From contig NZ_CP089312.1 in assembly GCF_021545335.1 (NCBI RefSeq), forward strand, positions 1,798,001 to 1,862,000: a stretch of 64,000 nt of DNA, written 5' to 3'. A program made the position numbers and the translations under genes. Shown piece by piece: positions 56,825 through 64,000 of this stretch (position 1 is its first letter; each line of letters starts with the position of its first letter). This DNA is from Streptomyces sp. GQFP (GTDB taxonomy: Bacteria; Actinomycetota; Actinomycetes; Streptomycetales; Streptomycetaceae). The notes under the pieces are model-generated. The model ran no database searches. It was given only the letters and a program-made list of their open reading frames with translations, and had not been told where the DNA came from.

Positions 56825-59476
56825 GTGGGGGGAACAATGGGGGGAAAACCGGTCGAGTTGGCGTCCATACCGCCGACCGATCCGATCAAGCAGACGCAGC
56901 AAACGCAGTTGTCCGGCGCCGGGGGTGACATCGAGCGGATCCTCGCCGAGGTGCTCGCCGGGGTCGTGAAGACGGACCAAGTACCGCTCGACAGCCACTT
57001 CTTCGACGATCTCGGCGCCAACTCCCTGGTCATGGCGCACTTCTGTGCCCGCGTCAGGAAGCGCGACGATCTGCCGTCGGTGTCGATGAAGGACGTGTAC
57101 GGCCATCCGACGATCCGGAGTCTGGCGGCGGCGCTCGGCGGCGCCCCGGCCGAGGCGCCCGCCGCACCGCCCGCCGAGGCCCCGGCGCCCGGCAGTGGCC
57201 TGCGGTATGTCCTGTGCGGGGCAGCGCAGTTGCTGGTCTTCGCCGCGTACTGCTTCCTCACGGGGCTCGTCACCGTCGAGGGCTACGAGTGGATCAACGC
57301 CGGTGCGGGGGCCGTCGACGTCTATGTGCGGTCGGTCGTGTTCGGCGGTGCCGTCTTCGTCGGGATGTGCACCCTGCCGGTGGTCGCCAAGTGGGTGCTG
57401 ATCGGCCGCTGGAAGACGACCGAGTTCCCGGTGTGGGGCCTCGCCTATCTGCGCTTCTGGACCGTGAAGGCGCTGCTGCACGCCAACCCGATGGTCCTGT
57501 TCGCCGGTAACCCGCTCTACGTGCTCTATCTGCGGGCGCTCGGCGCGCGGATCGGCAAGGGCGTCACGATTCTCTCGCCCAGCCTCCCGGTCTGCACCGA
57601 CCTGCTCACGGTCGGCGCGGGCACGGTGATCCGCAAGGACGCCCACTTCCTCTGCTACCGGGCCGTCGCCGGCCGTATCCAGACCGGCCCGGTCACCCTG
57701 GGCAGGGATGTGTACGTCGGCGAGAAGACCGTCCTCGACATCGGCACCTCGATCGGTGACGGCGCCCAACTCGGCCACTCGTCCACCCTGTTCGAGGGCC
57801 AGGCGGTCCCGGCGGGCCTGCGCTGGCACGGCTCGCCCGCCCAGCCCACGGACGTGGACTACGTACGGGTCCCCGCGGCCCCCTGCTCCACCGCCCGCCG
57901 GGCCGCCTACGGCCTCGCGAGTCTCCTGCAACTCCTGCTGTTCTACGTGCCGTTGGCGGTCGGGGGCGGCTATCTGCTGCTGGACCTGGTTCCCCGGCTG
58001 GACGCGCTGTTCGACCCGGACGTGGCCGACATGTCCTCGGTCCGCTTCTACGCCGAGGCCCTGGGCGTGTCCCTCGCGCTCTTCGTCGCCGTGATGGTCG
58101 TCGGAGCCGTGAGCGTGTCCGTGGTCCCCCGGCTGCTGAACCTGGTGATCCGGCCGGACCGGGTGTATCCGCTGTACGGCCTGCACTACGGGGCGCAGCG
58201 GGCCATCACCCGCATGACCAACCTGAAGTTCTTCCTGTGGCTGACGGGCGACAGCTCGTACGTCGTCCACTATCTGCGGGCCATCGGCTACGACCTCTCG
58301 CACGTCGAGCAGACCGGCTCCAACTTCGGTACGGAGGTACGGCAGGAGACCCCCTACCTGGTCTCCGTCGGCCGCGGCACGATGGTCGCCGACGGGCTGT
58401 CGGTCCTCAACGCCGACTACTCGGGTACGTCGTTCCGCGTCTCGCGGGCGGAGATCGGGCCGCACAGCTTCCTCGGCAACCACATCGCGTATCCGTCCGG
58501 GGGCAGGACCGGTGGGAACGTCCTGCTCGCGACCAAGGTGATGGTCCCGCTCGACGGTGAAGTCCGGGAGAACGTCGGCCTGTTGGGCTCGCCGTCCTTC
58601 GAGATCCCGCGGACGGTGGAGCGGGACAGCAGCTTCGACCATCTGCGCGAGGGCGAGGAGTTCGTCCGCCGGCTCGCCGCGAAGAACCGCTACAACCTGC
58701 GCACGATGGGCCTGTTCCTGTTCGTCCGCTGGCTGCACTCCCTGCTCTTCACGGTGCTCGGCTTCGCGGCCCTCGCCGTGCACGGCACGCACGGCGTCGC
58801 CGCCGGTGCGCTGGTCGGCGCCTCCCTGGTCCTCGGGCTCGTGCTGACCGCCGGGTACTACGTGCTCGTCGAGCGGCTCATCACCCGGTTCCGGCCGCTG
58901 GTACCCCGGTTGTGCTCCATCTACGACCCGCACTTCTGGTGGCAGGAGCGGCTGTGGAAGGTGCCCTCCGCCTTCCTCGTCGCGCTCAACGGCACGCCGT
59001 TCAAGAACCTGGCCTGGCGGCTGCTGGGCGTGCGGATCGGGCGCCGGGTCTTCGACGACGGCGCCGCCATCACCGAGCGCACCCTCACCACGATCGGCGA
59101 CGACTGCACACTCGGCCCGCGCAGCGTCCTCCAGTCCCACTCGCAGGAGGACGGCACCTTCAAGTCCGACCACATCGTCCTCGGCGCGGGCGTCACGGTC
59201 GGCACGGCCGCACTCGTGCACTACGGGGTGTCGATGGGCGACGGATCCCAACTCGCCCCGGACTCCTTCCTGATGAAGGGCGAGGACGTCCCGTGCCTGG
59301 CCCGCTGGGGCGGAAACCCGGCGGTGCCGCTGCGCAGCGACCAGATCGTCCTCACCGCACGGTCCAACCGGCCCGCACTGACCGCGCGGACCACACACAC
59401 CGCACTGACGACACAGACCGACCGGCTCGCACAGCCCGGCCGGACCGCAGAGATTTCGACGGGGGCAGAACGATGA
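56825..59476 (+). CDS. Pls/PosA-type carrier and membrane synthetase-terminal protein
   Basis: 883 residues from GTG 56825, which has AAGGAG seven bases upstream; ATG 56837 is an alternative. Residues 34-105 are a peptidyl carrier domain with the phosphopantetheine Ser67 in FFDDLGANSLVM. After an Ala/Pro linker (107-122) comes a membrane region of six helices in three pairs (about 128-200, 360-425, 630-690) alternating with three soluble left-handed beta-helix acyltransferase-like parts (VGAGTVIRKDAHFLCYRA, VGRGTMVADGLSVLNADYSG, IGDDCTLGPRSVLQSHSQEDG). This is the C-terminal half found in epsilon-poly-L-lysine synthetase Pls and relatives, where tandem domains join amino acids through side-chain amide bonds. 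Here it lacks the adenylation domain, which is encoded by the next gene (ATGA overlap). Confidence 0.88.
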   Translation: MGGTMGGKPVELASIPPTDPIKQTQQTQLSGAGGDIERILAEVLAGVVKTDQVPLDSHFFDDLGANSLVMAHFCARVRKRDDLPSVSMKDVYGHPTIRSLAAALGGAPAEAPAAPPAEAPAPGSGLRYVLCGAAQLLVFAAYCFLTGLVTVEGYEWINAGAGAVDVYVRSVVFGGAVFVGMCTLPVVAKWVLIGRWKTTEFPVWGLAYLRFWTVKALLHANPMVLFAGNPLYVLYLRALGARIGKGVTILSPSLPVCTDLLTVGAGTVIRKDAHFLCYRAVAGRIQTGPVTLGRDVYVGEKTVLDIGTSIGDGAQLGHSSTLFEGQAVPAGLRWHGSPAQPTDVDYVRVPAAPCSTARRAAYGLASLLQLLLFYVPLAVGGGYLLLDLVPRLDALFDPDVADMSSVRFYAEALGVSLALFVAVMVVGAVSVSVVPRLLNLVIRPDRVYPLYGLHYGAQRAITRMTNLKFFLWLTGDSSYVVHYLRAIGYDLSHVEQTGSNFGTEVRQETPYLVSVGRGTMVADGLSVLNADYSGTSFRVSRAEIGPHSFLGNHIAYPSGGRTGGNVLLATKVMVPLDGEVRENVGLLGSPSFEIPRTVERDSSFDHLREGEEFVRRLAAKNRYNLRTMGLFLFVRWLHSLLFTVLGFAALAVHGTHGVAAGALVGASLVLGLVLTAGYYVLVERLITRFRPLVPRLCSIYDPHFWWQERLWKVPSAFLVALNGTPFKNLAWRLLGVRIGRRVFDDGAAITERTLTTIGDDCTLGPRSVLQSHSQEDGTFKSDHIVLGAGVTVGTAALVHYGVSMGDGSQLAPDSFLMKGEDVPCLARWGGNPAVPLRSDQIVLTARSNRPALTARTTHTALTTQTDRLAQPGRTAEISTGAER

Positions 59477-61806
59477 CCACGATTCCACGCTGGATATCCG
59501 GCCCGGTCCCGGGCGAGAACCCGCAGAACGGGCCCCACTCGGTGTACGCCGAGTACGAGGTCCCGCTCGACGCCAGCCTGTTGAGGTCGGCCTCGTTCGA
59601 GTCTGCGCTGCTCGCCGCGCACGCCAAGGTGCTCGCCGCGCTCTCCGGCGAGCGGGAGGTCACCACCGGGTACGTGGCGGTGAAGGGGCAACCGCCCGTG
59701 GCCCGCCGGATGCTGGTCGGCCCCGGCTCCTGGCGGCAGCTGCTGGCGATGACGGACCTCGCCGACGAGGTGGGCGGGGCGGACGAGCCGCCGTACGAGA
59801 CCGTCCTCGACCCGCACGGGGTCGAACTCGCCGACGACGGCGCTGTGTTGTACGTGAGTGTCGGCGAGCGCACCCTGCGGCTGCGTCACCGCACCGATGT
59901 CCTCGACACCGAGGCGGCTGCCCGGATCGCCGGCTACCACCTCACCGCGCTCTCCCTGATGGCCGCCGACCCGGACGCCGACCACGAGGGTCAGAGCCTG
60001 CTGTCCGGTGCCGAACTCGCCTTCCAGCTCGACGGGTTGGCGGGCCCGGAGCGTGAACTCCCGGACCGCCGGGTGCACGAGCTGTTCGAGGAGCGGGTCC
60101 GCAAGCACCCGGACGCGGTCGCGGCCGTGCAGGGCGGCACGGAGTGGACCTACCGGCAGCTCAACTCCCGGGCGAACCAGGTCGGTCGGGCCCTGCTGGC
60201 CCGTGGGCTGGCCCGTGAGGGTGTCGTCGCCGTGGTCACCGAGCGCAACCTCGACTGGATGGCCGCCGTGCTCGGGGTGCTCAAGGCGGGCGGTGTCTAT
60301 CTGCCGGTCGAGCCGCACTTCCCGGCCGGGCGCATCACCGCCACCCTCACCCGCGCCGAGTGCGCGTTCGTCGTCACCGAGCACGGCAGCACCACCACGC
60401 TCGACGCGACGGGGACGGACGTACCGAGGCTGTACGTCGACGAGATCGGGGTGGAGGGGCACGCGGACGACGACCTCGGGGTGCGCGTCACCGCCGATCA
60501 ACTGGCCTATATCTACTTCACGTCCGGGTCGACGGGTGAGCCCAAGGGCGCGATGTGCGAGCACGCGGGCTTCGTCAACCATGTCCTCGCCAAGCTGGAG
60601 GACCTGGAGGTCGGCGAGGGGCAGACGGTCGCGCAGACCGCTCCGCAGTGTTTCGACATCTCGCTGTGGCAGCTGGTGTCCGCGCTGCTCGTCGGCGGCC
60701 GGACGCTGCTGGTCGGACAGGACGTGATCCTGGACGTGGCCCGGTTCGTGGACACGATCGTGGACGGTGGGGTCAATGTGCTCCAGATCGTGCCGTCGTA
60801 TCTCGAAGCGGTGCTCGCCGAGTTGGAGCAGCGGCCCCGTGAACTCCCCGATCTGCACTGTGTGTCGGTGACCGGGGAGGCGGTGAAGCGGGAGCTGGTG
60901 CAGCGCTGGTTCGCCGCACAGCCCGGCATCAGGGTCGCCAACGCCTATGGCCTGACGGAGACTTCGGACGACACCAACCACGAGGTGATGGACCGGGTGC
61001 CCGACGGGCCCCGCGTTCCGCTCGGGCGGCCCGTGCGCAACGTCCGCGTGTACGTGGTCGACGAGCACCTCTCGCCCGTGCCGCTCGGGGCACCCGGGGA
61101 GATCGTGTTCTCCGGGGTGTGTGTCGGGCGCGGGTACGTCAACGACCCCGAGCGCACGGCCGCCGCCTTCACGCTGGACCCGTACCGGCCCGGTGAGCGG
61201 CTCTACCGCAGCGGTGACCACGGGCGCTGGCTGCCCGACGGCAGGCTGGAGTTCCTCGGCCGCCGGGACACCCAGGTGAAGCTGCGGGGCTTCCGGATCG
61301 AGATCGGCGAGATCGAGAACGCGCTGCTGCGGGCGCCCGGCGTCCGGGACGGCGCCGTGGTGGTCGTACGGGGTGCACGGCTGGTGGCGTTCTGCACCGG
61401 CGCCGAACTCGTGGACGTACAGGCGCGGTTGGCCGAGTCGCTGCCCGCGTACATGGTTCCGGCGGCCGTGCACTGGCGGGAGCGGCTGCCGCTCACCCCC
61501 AACGGCAAGACCGACCGCAGGACGCTCACCGCGCTCGCCGAGGAACTCGACACCGCCGAGGAGGGCGTGCGGGGGCCGGAGACGGCCGGTGAGCGGCGTC
61601 TCGCCGCCGCCTGGGCCGACGTGCTCGGGGTTCCGGCCGACCGGATCGGGCGCCTGGACCACTTCTTCGACCGGGGCGGCACCTCGCTGTCGGCCGTCCG
61701 GCTCGCGATCGCCCTGGACCGGGCGATCACCCTCAAGGACGTCATCCGCCACCCGGTCCTCGCGGACCTGGCCGAGCTGCTCGAATCGCCGGCCGCCACC
61801 GCCTGA
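59473..61806 (+). CDS. NRPS adenylation-carrier protein
   Basis: 777 residues from ATG 59473, overlapping the upstream stop. Residues 1-185 are a remnant-like N-terminal region without a condensation HHxxxD. The adenylation domain (200-690) has A3 YFTSGSTGEPKGA, A4 FDIS, A5 NAYGLTE, A7 YRSGDHGRW, A8 RGFRIEIGEIE and the A10 Lys679 (NGKTDRR). The carrier domain carries Ser738 in DRGGTSLSA. The ten specificity positions read D-I-W-Q-S-T-A-D-D-K by alignment to GrsA; Asp at the two positions before the last could bind a basic side chain, such as diaminopropionate. With one A-T module and a separate membrane synthetase, repeated use of one amino acid is likely. Confidence 0.9.
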   Translation: MTTIPRWISGPVPGENPQNGPHSVYAEYEVPLDASLLRSASFESALLAAHAKVLAALSGEREVTTGYVAVKGQPPVARRMLVGPGSWRQLLAMTDLADEVGGADEPPYETVLDPHGVELADDGAVLYVSVGERTLRLRHRTDVLDTEAAARIAGYHLTALSLMAADPDADHEGQSLLSGAELAFQLDGLAGPERELPDRRVHELFEERVRKHPDAVAAVQGGTEWTYRQLNSRANQVGRALLARGLAREGVVAVVTERNLDWMAAVLGVLKAGGVYLPVEPHFPAGRITATLTRAECAFVVTEHGSTTTLDATGTDVPRLYVDEIGVEGHADDDLGVRVTADQLAYIYFTSGSTGEPKGAMCEHAGFVNHVLAKLEDLEVGEGQTVAQTAPQCFDISLWQLVSALLVGGRTLLVGQDVILDVARFVDTIVDGGVNVLQIVPSYLEAVLAELEQRPRELPDLHCVSVTGEAVKRELVQRWFAAQPGIRVANAYGLTETSDDTNHEVMDRVPDGPRVPLGRPVRNVRVYVVDEHLSPVPLGAPGEIVFSGVCVGRGYVNDPERTAAAFTLDPYRPGERLYRSGDHGRWLPDGRLEFLGRRDTQVKLRGFRIEIGEIENALLRAPGVRDGAVVVVRGARLVAFCTGAELVDVQARLAESLPAYMVPAAVHWRERLPLTPNGKTDRRTLTALAEELDTAEEGVRGPETAGERRLAAAWADVLGVPADRIGRLDHFFDRGGTSLSAVRLAIALDRAITLKDVIRHPVLADLAELLESPAATA

Positions 61807-61835
61807 CGACGGCCGCACCGAAAGGAACGACAACC

Positions 61836-62867
61836 ATGGCACTCTCATCCACACCTTCGACGTCGACTCCCGCACCCCCGGCGGCACTTCCGGGCATCGA
61901 ACTGCTCCCCGGCCGGCCGCCGACCCTGCACACTCCGCCCGTCACCGACCCGGCCGAGTGGGCGGGCGCCCACCGGGACGCGCTGCGGGCGGCCGTCGCC
62001 GAGCACGGCTCGCTGCTGGTGCGCGGCCTCGGCCTGCACGAGCCCACCACGACCGGCGCCGTGCTGCGGCGGCTGGCCGACGGCCTGATGAGCGACCAGG
62101 AGGCCTTCGCGCCCCGGCGGCGGTACGCCGACGGCGTGTACTCGTCCTCCAAGTGGCCGCCCAACCAGCCGATGTGCATGCACCACGAGCTGAGCTACGC
62201 CCAGGAGTTCCCCGGCCTGCTGATGTTCGCCTGCCTCGAAGCGCCCGCCGAGGGCGGCGCGACCGGGGTGGCCGACGCGGCGGCCGTGCTCGACGCGCTG
62301 CCCGCCGAACTCGTCCAACGCTTCGAGAAGGAGGGCTGGTTGCTCACCCGGACCTTCAACGACGAGATAGGCGCGACGCTCGCCGAGGCCTTCGGCACCT
62401 CCGACCGGGCCTCTGTCGAGCGCTACTGCCGTGCCCACGCCATCGAGTTCGCCTGGGAGCTGGACGGCTCCCTGCGCACCCGCCAGCGGCGCGGCGCCGT
62501 ACTGAACCACCCGGTCACCGGCCGCCGCTGCTGGTTCAACCAGATCGCGTTCCTCAACGAGTGGACGATGGACCCGGAGGTCCACGAGTACCTGGTCGAC
62601 GTGTACGGCGCCGACGGCCTCCCCTTCAACACCCGCTATGGCAACGGCGATCCGATCGGCGAGGACGTCGTCCAGATCCTCAACGAGGTGTACACGGCGC
62701 ACACCGTGCGCGAGCCGTGGCACGACGGCGATCTGCTGCTCGTCGACAACATCCGTACGGCACACAGCCGGGAGCCGTTCGAGGGGCCGCGCGAGGTGCT
62801 CGCGGCCCTGGCCGACCCGGTCCGCCGCACCGACTCTGCCGACTCTCTCGAAGGGAATGCATCATGA
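61836..62867 (+). CDS. TauD/SyrP-like Fe(II)/2-oxoglutarate dioxygenase
   Basis: 343 residues, ATG 61836 with AAGGA upstream, 29 bp after the NRPS gene. The iron ligands H116-x-E118 (CMHHELSY) and a distal His in NIRTAHSREPF, plus the oxoglutarate-binding Arg (RTAHSREPFEGPR), are present. TauD-family enzymes in NRPS clusters, such as SyrP, beta-hydroxylate an amino acid while it is bound to a carrier protein. Here the obvious target is the residue on the carrier of the upstream A-T protein. Confidence 0.87.
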   Translation: MALSSTPSTSTPAPPAALPGIELLPGRPPTLHTPPVTDPAEWAGAHRDALRAAVAEHGSLLVRGLGLHEPTTTGAVLRRLADGLMSDQEAFAPRRRYADGVYSSSKWPPNQPMCMHHELSYAQEFPGLLMFACLEAPAEGGATGVADAAAVLDALPAELVQRFEKEGWLLTRTFNDEIGATLAEAFGTSDRASVERYCRAHAIEFAWELDGSLRTRQRRGAVLNHPVTGRRCWFNQIAFLNEWTMDPEVHEYLVDVYGADGLPFNTRYGNGDPIGEDVVQILNEVYTAHTVREPWHDGDLLLVDNIRTAHSREPFEGPREVLAALADPVRRTDSADSLEGNAS

Positions 62868-63901
62868 CCACGACCCCTGTCACGGTCCCGCCGTTCTCGG
62901 TCATCTCCGGTGAGCAGGTCCAACAGGCCCTTCAGGGACGGGAGTCGGACGTCGTCGACCTCGTCGAGGCGGTGTACCGGCTGCACGGGGCCGGGGACTC
63001 GGTGAACCCGCCCTCGTACTTCCTGCGGTTCCCGGACCGTCCGTCGTCGCGGATCATCGCGCTGCCCGCGTCGATCGGCGGGGACGTGCGCGTGGACGGG
63101 CTGAAGTGGGTGTCCAGCTTCCCGGAGAACGTGGCGGGCGGGATCCCGCGGGCCTCGGCCGTGCTGATCCTCAACGACCACGACACGGGCTATCCGTTCG
63201 CCTGCCTGGAGAGCTCGATCATCAGCGCCTCGCGTACGGCGGCCTCGGCAGCGCTGGCCGCCGGCAAGCTGAGTCAGGGGCGCGCCCGGCCGACCCGGGT
63301 CGGATTCGTCGGCACGGGGCTCATCGCCCGCTACATCCACACCTATCTGGCCGCCACCGGCTGGGAGTTCGACGAGACGGGTGTGTTCGACCTGTCCGCC
63401 GACAGCGCGGCCGGCTTCCGGGGCTATCTGGAGCGCTCGGACAACGGCGGCAAGATCACTATCCACGAGAGCGCCGAACAGCTCGTCCGCTCAAGCGACT
63501 TGCTGGTGTTCGCCACCGTCGCCGCGAAGCCGCACATCCACGACGTGTCGTGGTTCGACCACCATCCTCTCGTCCTGCACGTCTCGTTGCGCGACCTCGC
63601 GCCCGAGATCCTGCTCGCCTCGGCGAACTACGTCGACGACGTCGAGCACTGCCTGAAGGCGGAGACCTCTCCGCACCTGGCCGAACAGCTCACCGGCAGC
63701 CGGGAGTTCATCGACGGCACGCTGGACGACGTACTCACCGGCCGCACGAAGGTCCCGGTGGACCGGCCGGTGGTCTTCTCGCCCTTCGGCCTCGGAGTGC
63801 TCGACCTCGCCGTCGGCAGGTTCGTCCACGACGAGGTGACCCGCCGCGGCGAACTCCGTGTCGTCGACGGCTTCTTCCACGAACTGCGCCGGCACGGCTG
63901 A
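62864..63901 (+). CDS. sbnB: SbnB-like 2,3-diaminopropionate biosynthesis enzyme
   Basis: 345 residues from ATG 62864, overlapping the upstream stop as ATGA. It belongs to the ornithine cyclodeaminase/mu-crystallin family: GLKWVSSFPENVAGGIPRAS (substrate part), NAD loop VGFVGTGLIARYIHTYL and later segments LHVSLRDLAPE and FSPFGLGVLDLAVG. SbnB from staphyloferrin B synthesis oxidises N-(1-amino-1-carboxyethyl)-glutamate to L-2,3-diaminopropionate and 2-oxoglutarate; its partner SbnA is not in the window but would be expected next. The neighbouring carrier genes indicate that the product is the NRPS substrate. Confidence 0.87.
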   Translation: MTTTPVTVPPFSVISGEQVQQALQGRESDVVDLVEAVYRLHGAGDSVNPPSYFLRFPDRPSSRIIALPASIGGDVRVDGLKWVSSFPENVAGGIPRASAVLILNDHDTGYPFACLESSIISASRTAASAALAAGKLSQGRARPTRVGFVGTGLIARYIHTYLAATGWEFDETGVFDLSADSAAGFRGYLERSDNGGKITIHESAEQLVRSSDLLVFATVAAKPHIHDVSWFDHHPLVLHVSLRDLAPEILLASANYVDDVEHCLKAETSPHLAEQLTGSREFIDGTLDDVLTGRTKVPVDRPVVFSPFGLGVLDLAVGRFVHDEVTRRGELRVVDGFFHELRRHG

Positions 63902-63984
63902 CCTGTTCAGGGGGACAAGTCGCAGCGCCCGGGGCGCCGGGTGCCGTGCCACAGATCAGGCGTGCCAAGGACAGGCGCGTCACA

Positions 63985-64000
63985 CTCAGGGGGACAACAT
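63985..64000 (+). promoter_or_regulatory. Ribosome binding site and start of the next operon gene
   Basis: CTCAGGGGGACAACAT ends the window. AGGGGG followed by six bases and AT is the normal layout of a Streptomyces start (ATG at 63999 if the next base is G). About 97 bp separate it from sbnB. A similar CAGGGGGACAA occurs at 63907-63917, just after the sbnB stop. Confidence 0.5.

Overview
The window is high-GC DNA with GC-saturated third codon positions, GTG starts, Tat-type and lipoprotein signals and TTA as a very rare codon. All of this points to a Streptomyces chromosome, probably an arm or other accessory region. No rRNA, tRNA, CRISPR array, transposase or prophage gene was recognised.

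Layout. 1-4.7 kb: tail of a 6-phosphogluconate dehydrogenase, a membrane protein joining ECF-sigma-like regions, a zinc anti-sigma motif and a cellulose-binding domain, a radical SAM protein and an alditol oxidase. 4.8-12.4 kb: a ROK regulator, a three-gene sugar ABC importer and a GH2 beta-galactosidase. 12.5-15.1 kb: an ABC-2 exporter. 15.6-24.7 kb: an AraC regulator, a bldA-type secreted protein, a Tat-exported PHP phosphoesterase, a secreted EEP phosphatase with a lectin-like tail, a GT-C membrane protein and two small-molecule enzymes. 24.8-34.4 kb: secreted plant-cell-wall enzymes (rhamnogalacturonan acetylesterase and lyase, arabinofuranosidase, exo-galactanase) and a large surface protein with autotransporter-type beta-strand repeats. 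34.4-43.5 kb: housekeeping and degraded genes, including an amino-acid permease pseudogene beside mmuM, an amidase pair, a LacI regulator, a frameshifted HEAT-repeat gene and a carboxylesterase. 43.5-46.5 kb: a GH43 beta-xylosidase divergent from its LacI regulator. 46.8-54.9 kb: an SDR/MerR divergent pair, a ThuA-like protein, a NAD-dependent DNA ligase, DUF4389, a degenerate 2'-5' RNA ligase-like gene, a VOC protein, an AraC protein and a BrkB membrane protein.

55.5-64.0 kb is the most unusual part. It is a tightly coupled plus-strand operon that continues past the window. It encodes a membrane acyltransferase with two TTA codons in its first 19 codons, a Pls/PosA-type carrier plus membrane synthetase-terminal protein, a separate adenylation-carrier NRPS protein, a TauD/SyrP-like dioxygenase and an SbnB-like 2,3-diaminopropionate enzyme. 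It looks like a split relative of the poly-lysine / poly-diaminopropionate synthetases, with its own supply of diaminopropionate and a hydroxylation step.

How the genes fit together. Much of the window is regulated saprophytic sugar and cell-wall-polymer use. Most catabolic units carry their own regulator and a palindromic or shared site in the promoter: ROK with beta-galactosidase, LacI with xylosidase, and operator-like sites before the pectin and arabinogalactan genes. A dispersed hairpin element sits between four of the convergent gene pairs. Gene starts were chosen by ribosome binding site and family fit, and several differ from the longest open frame.
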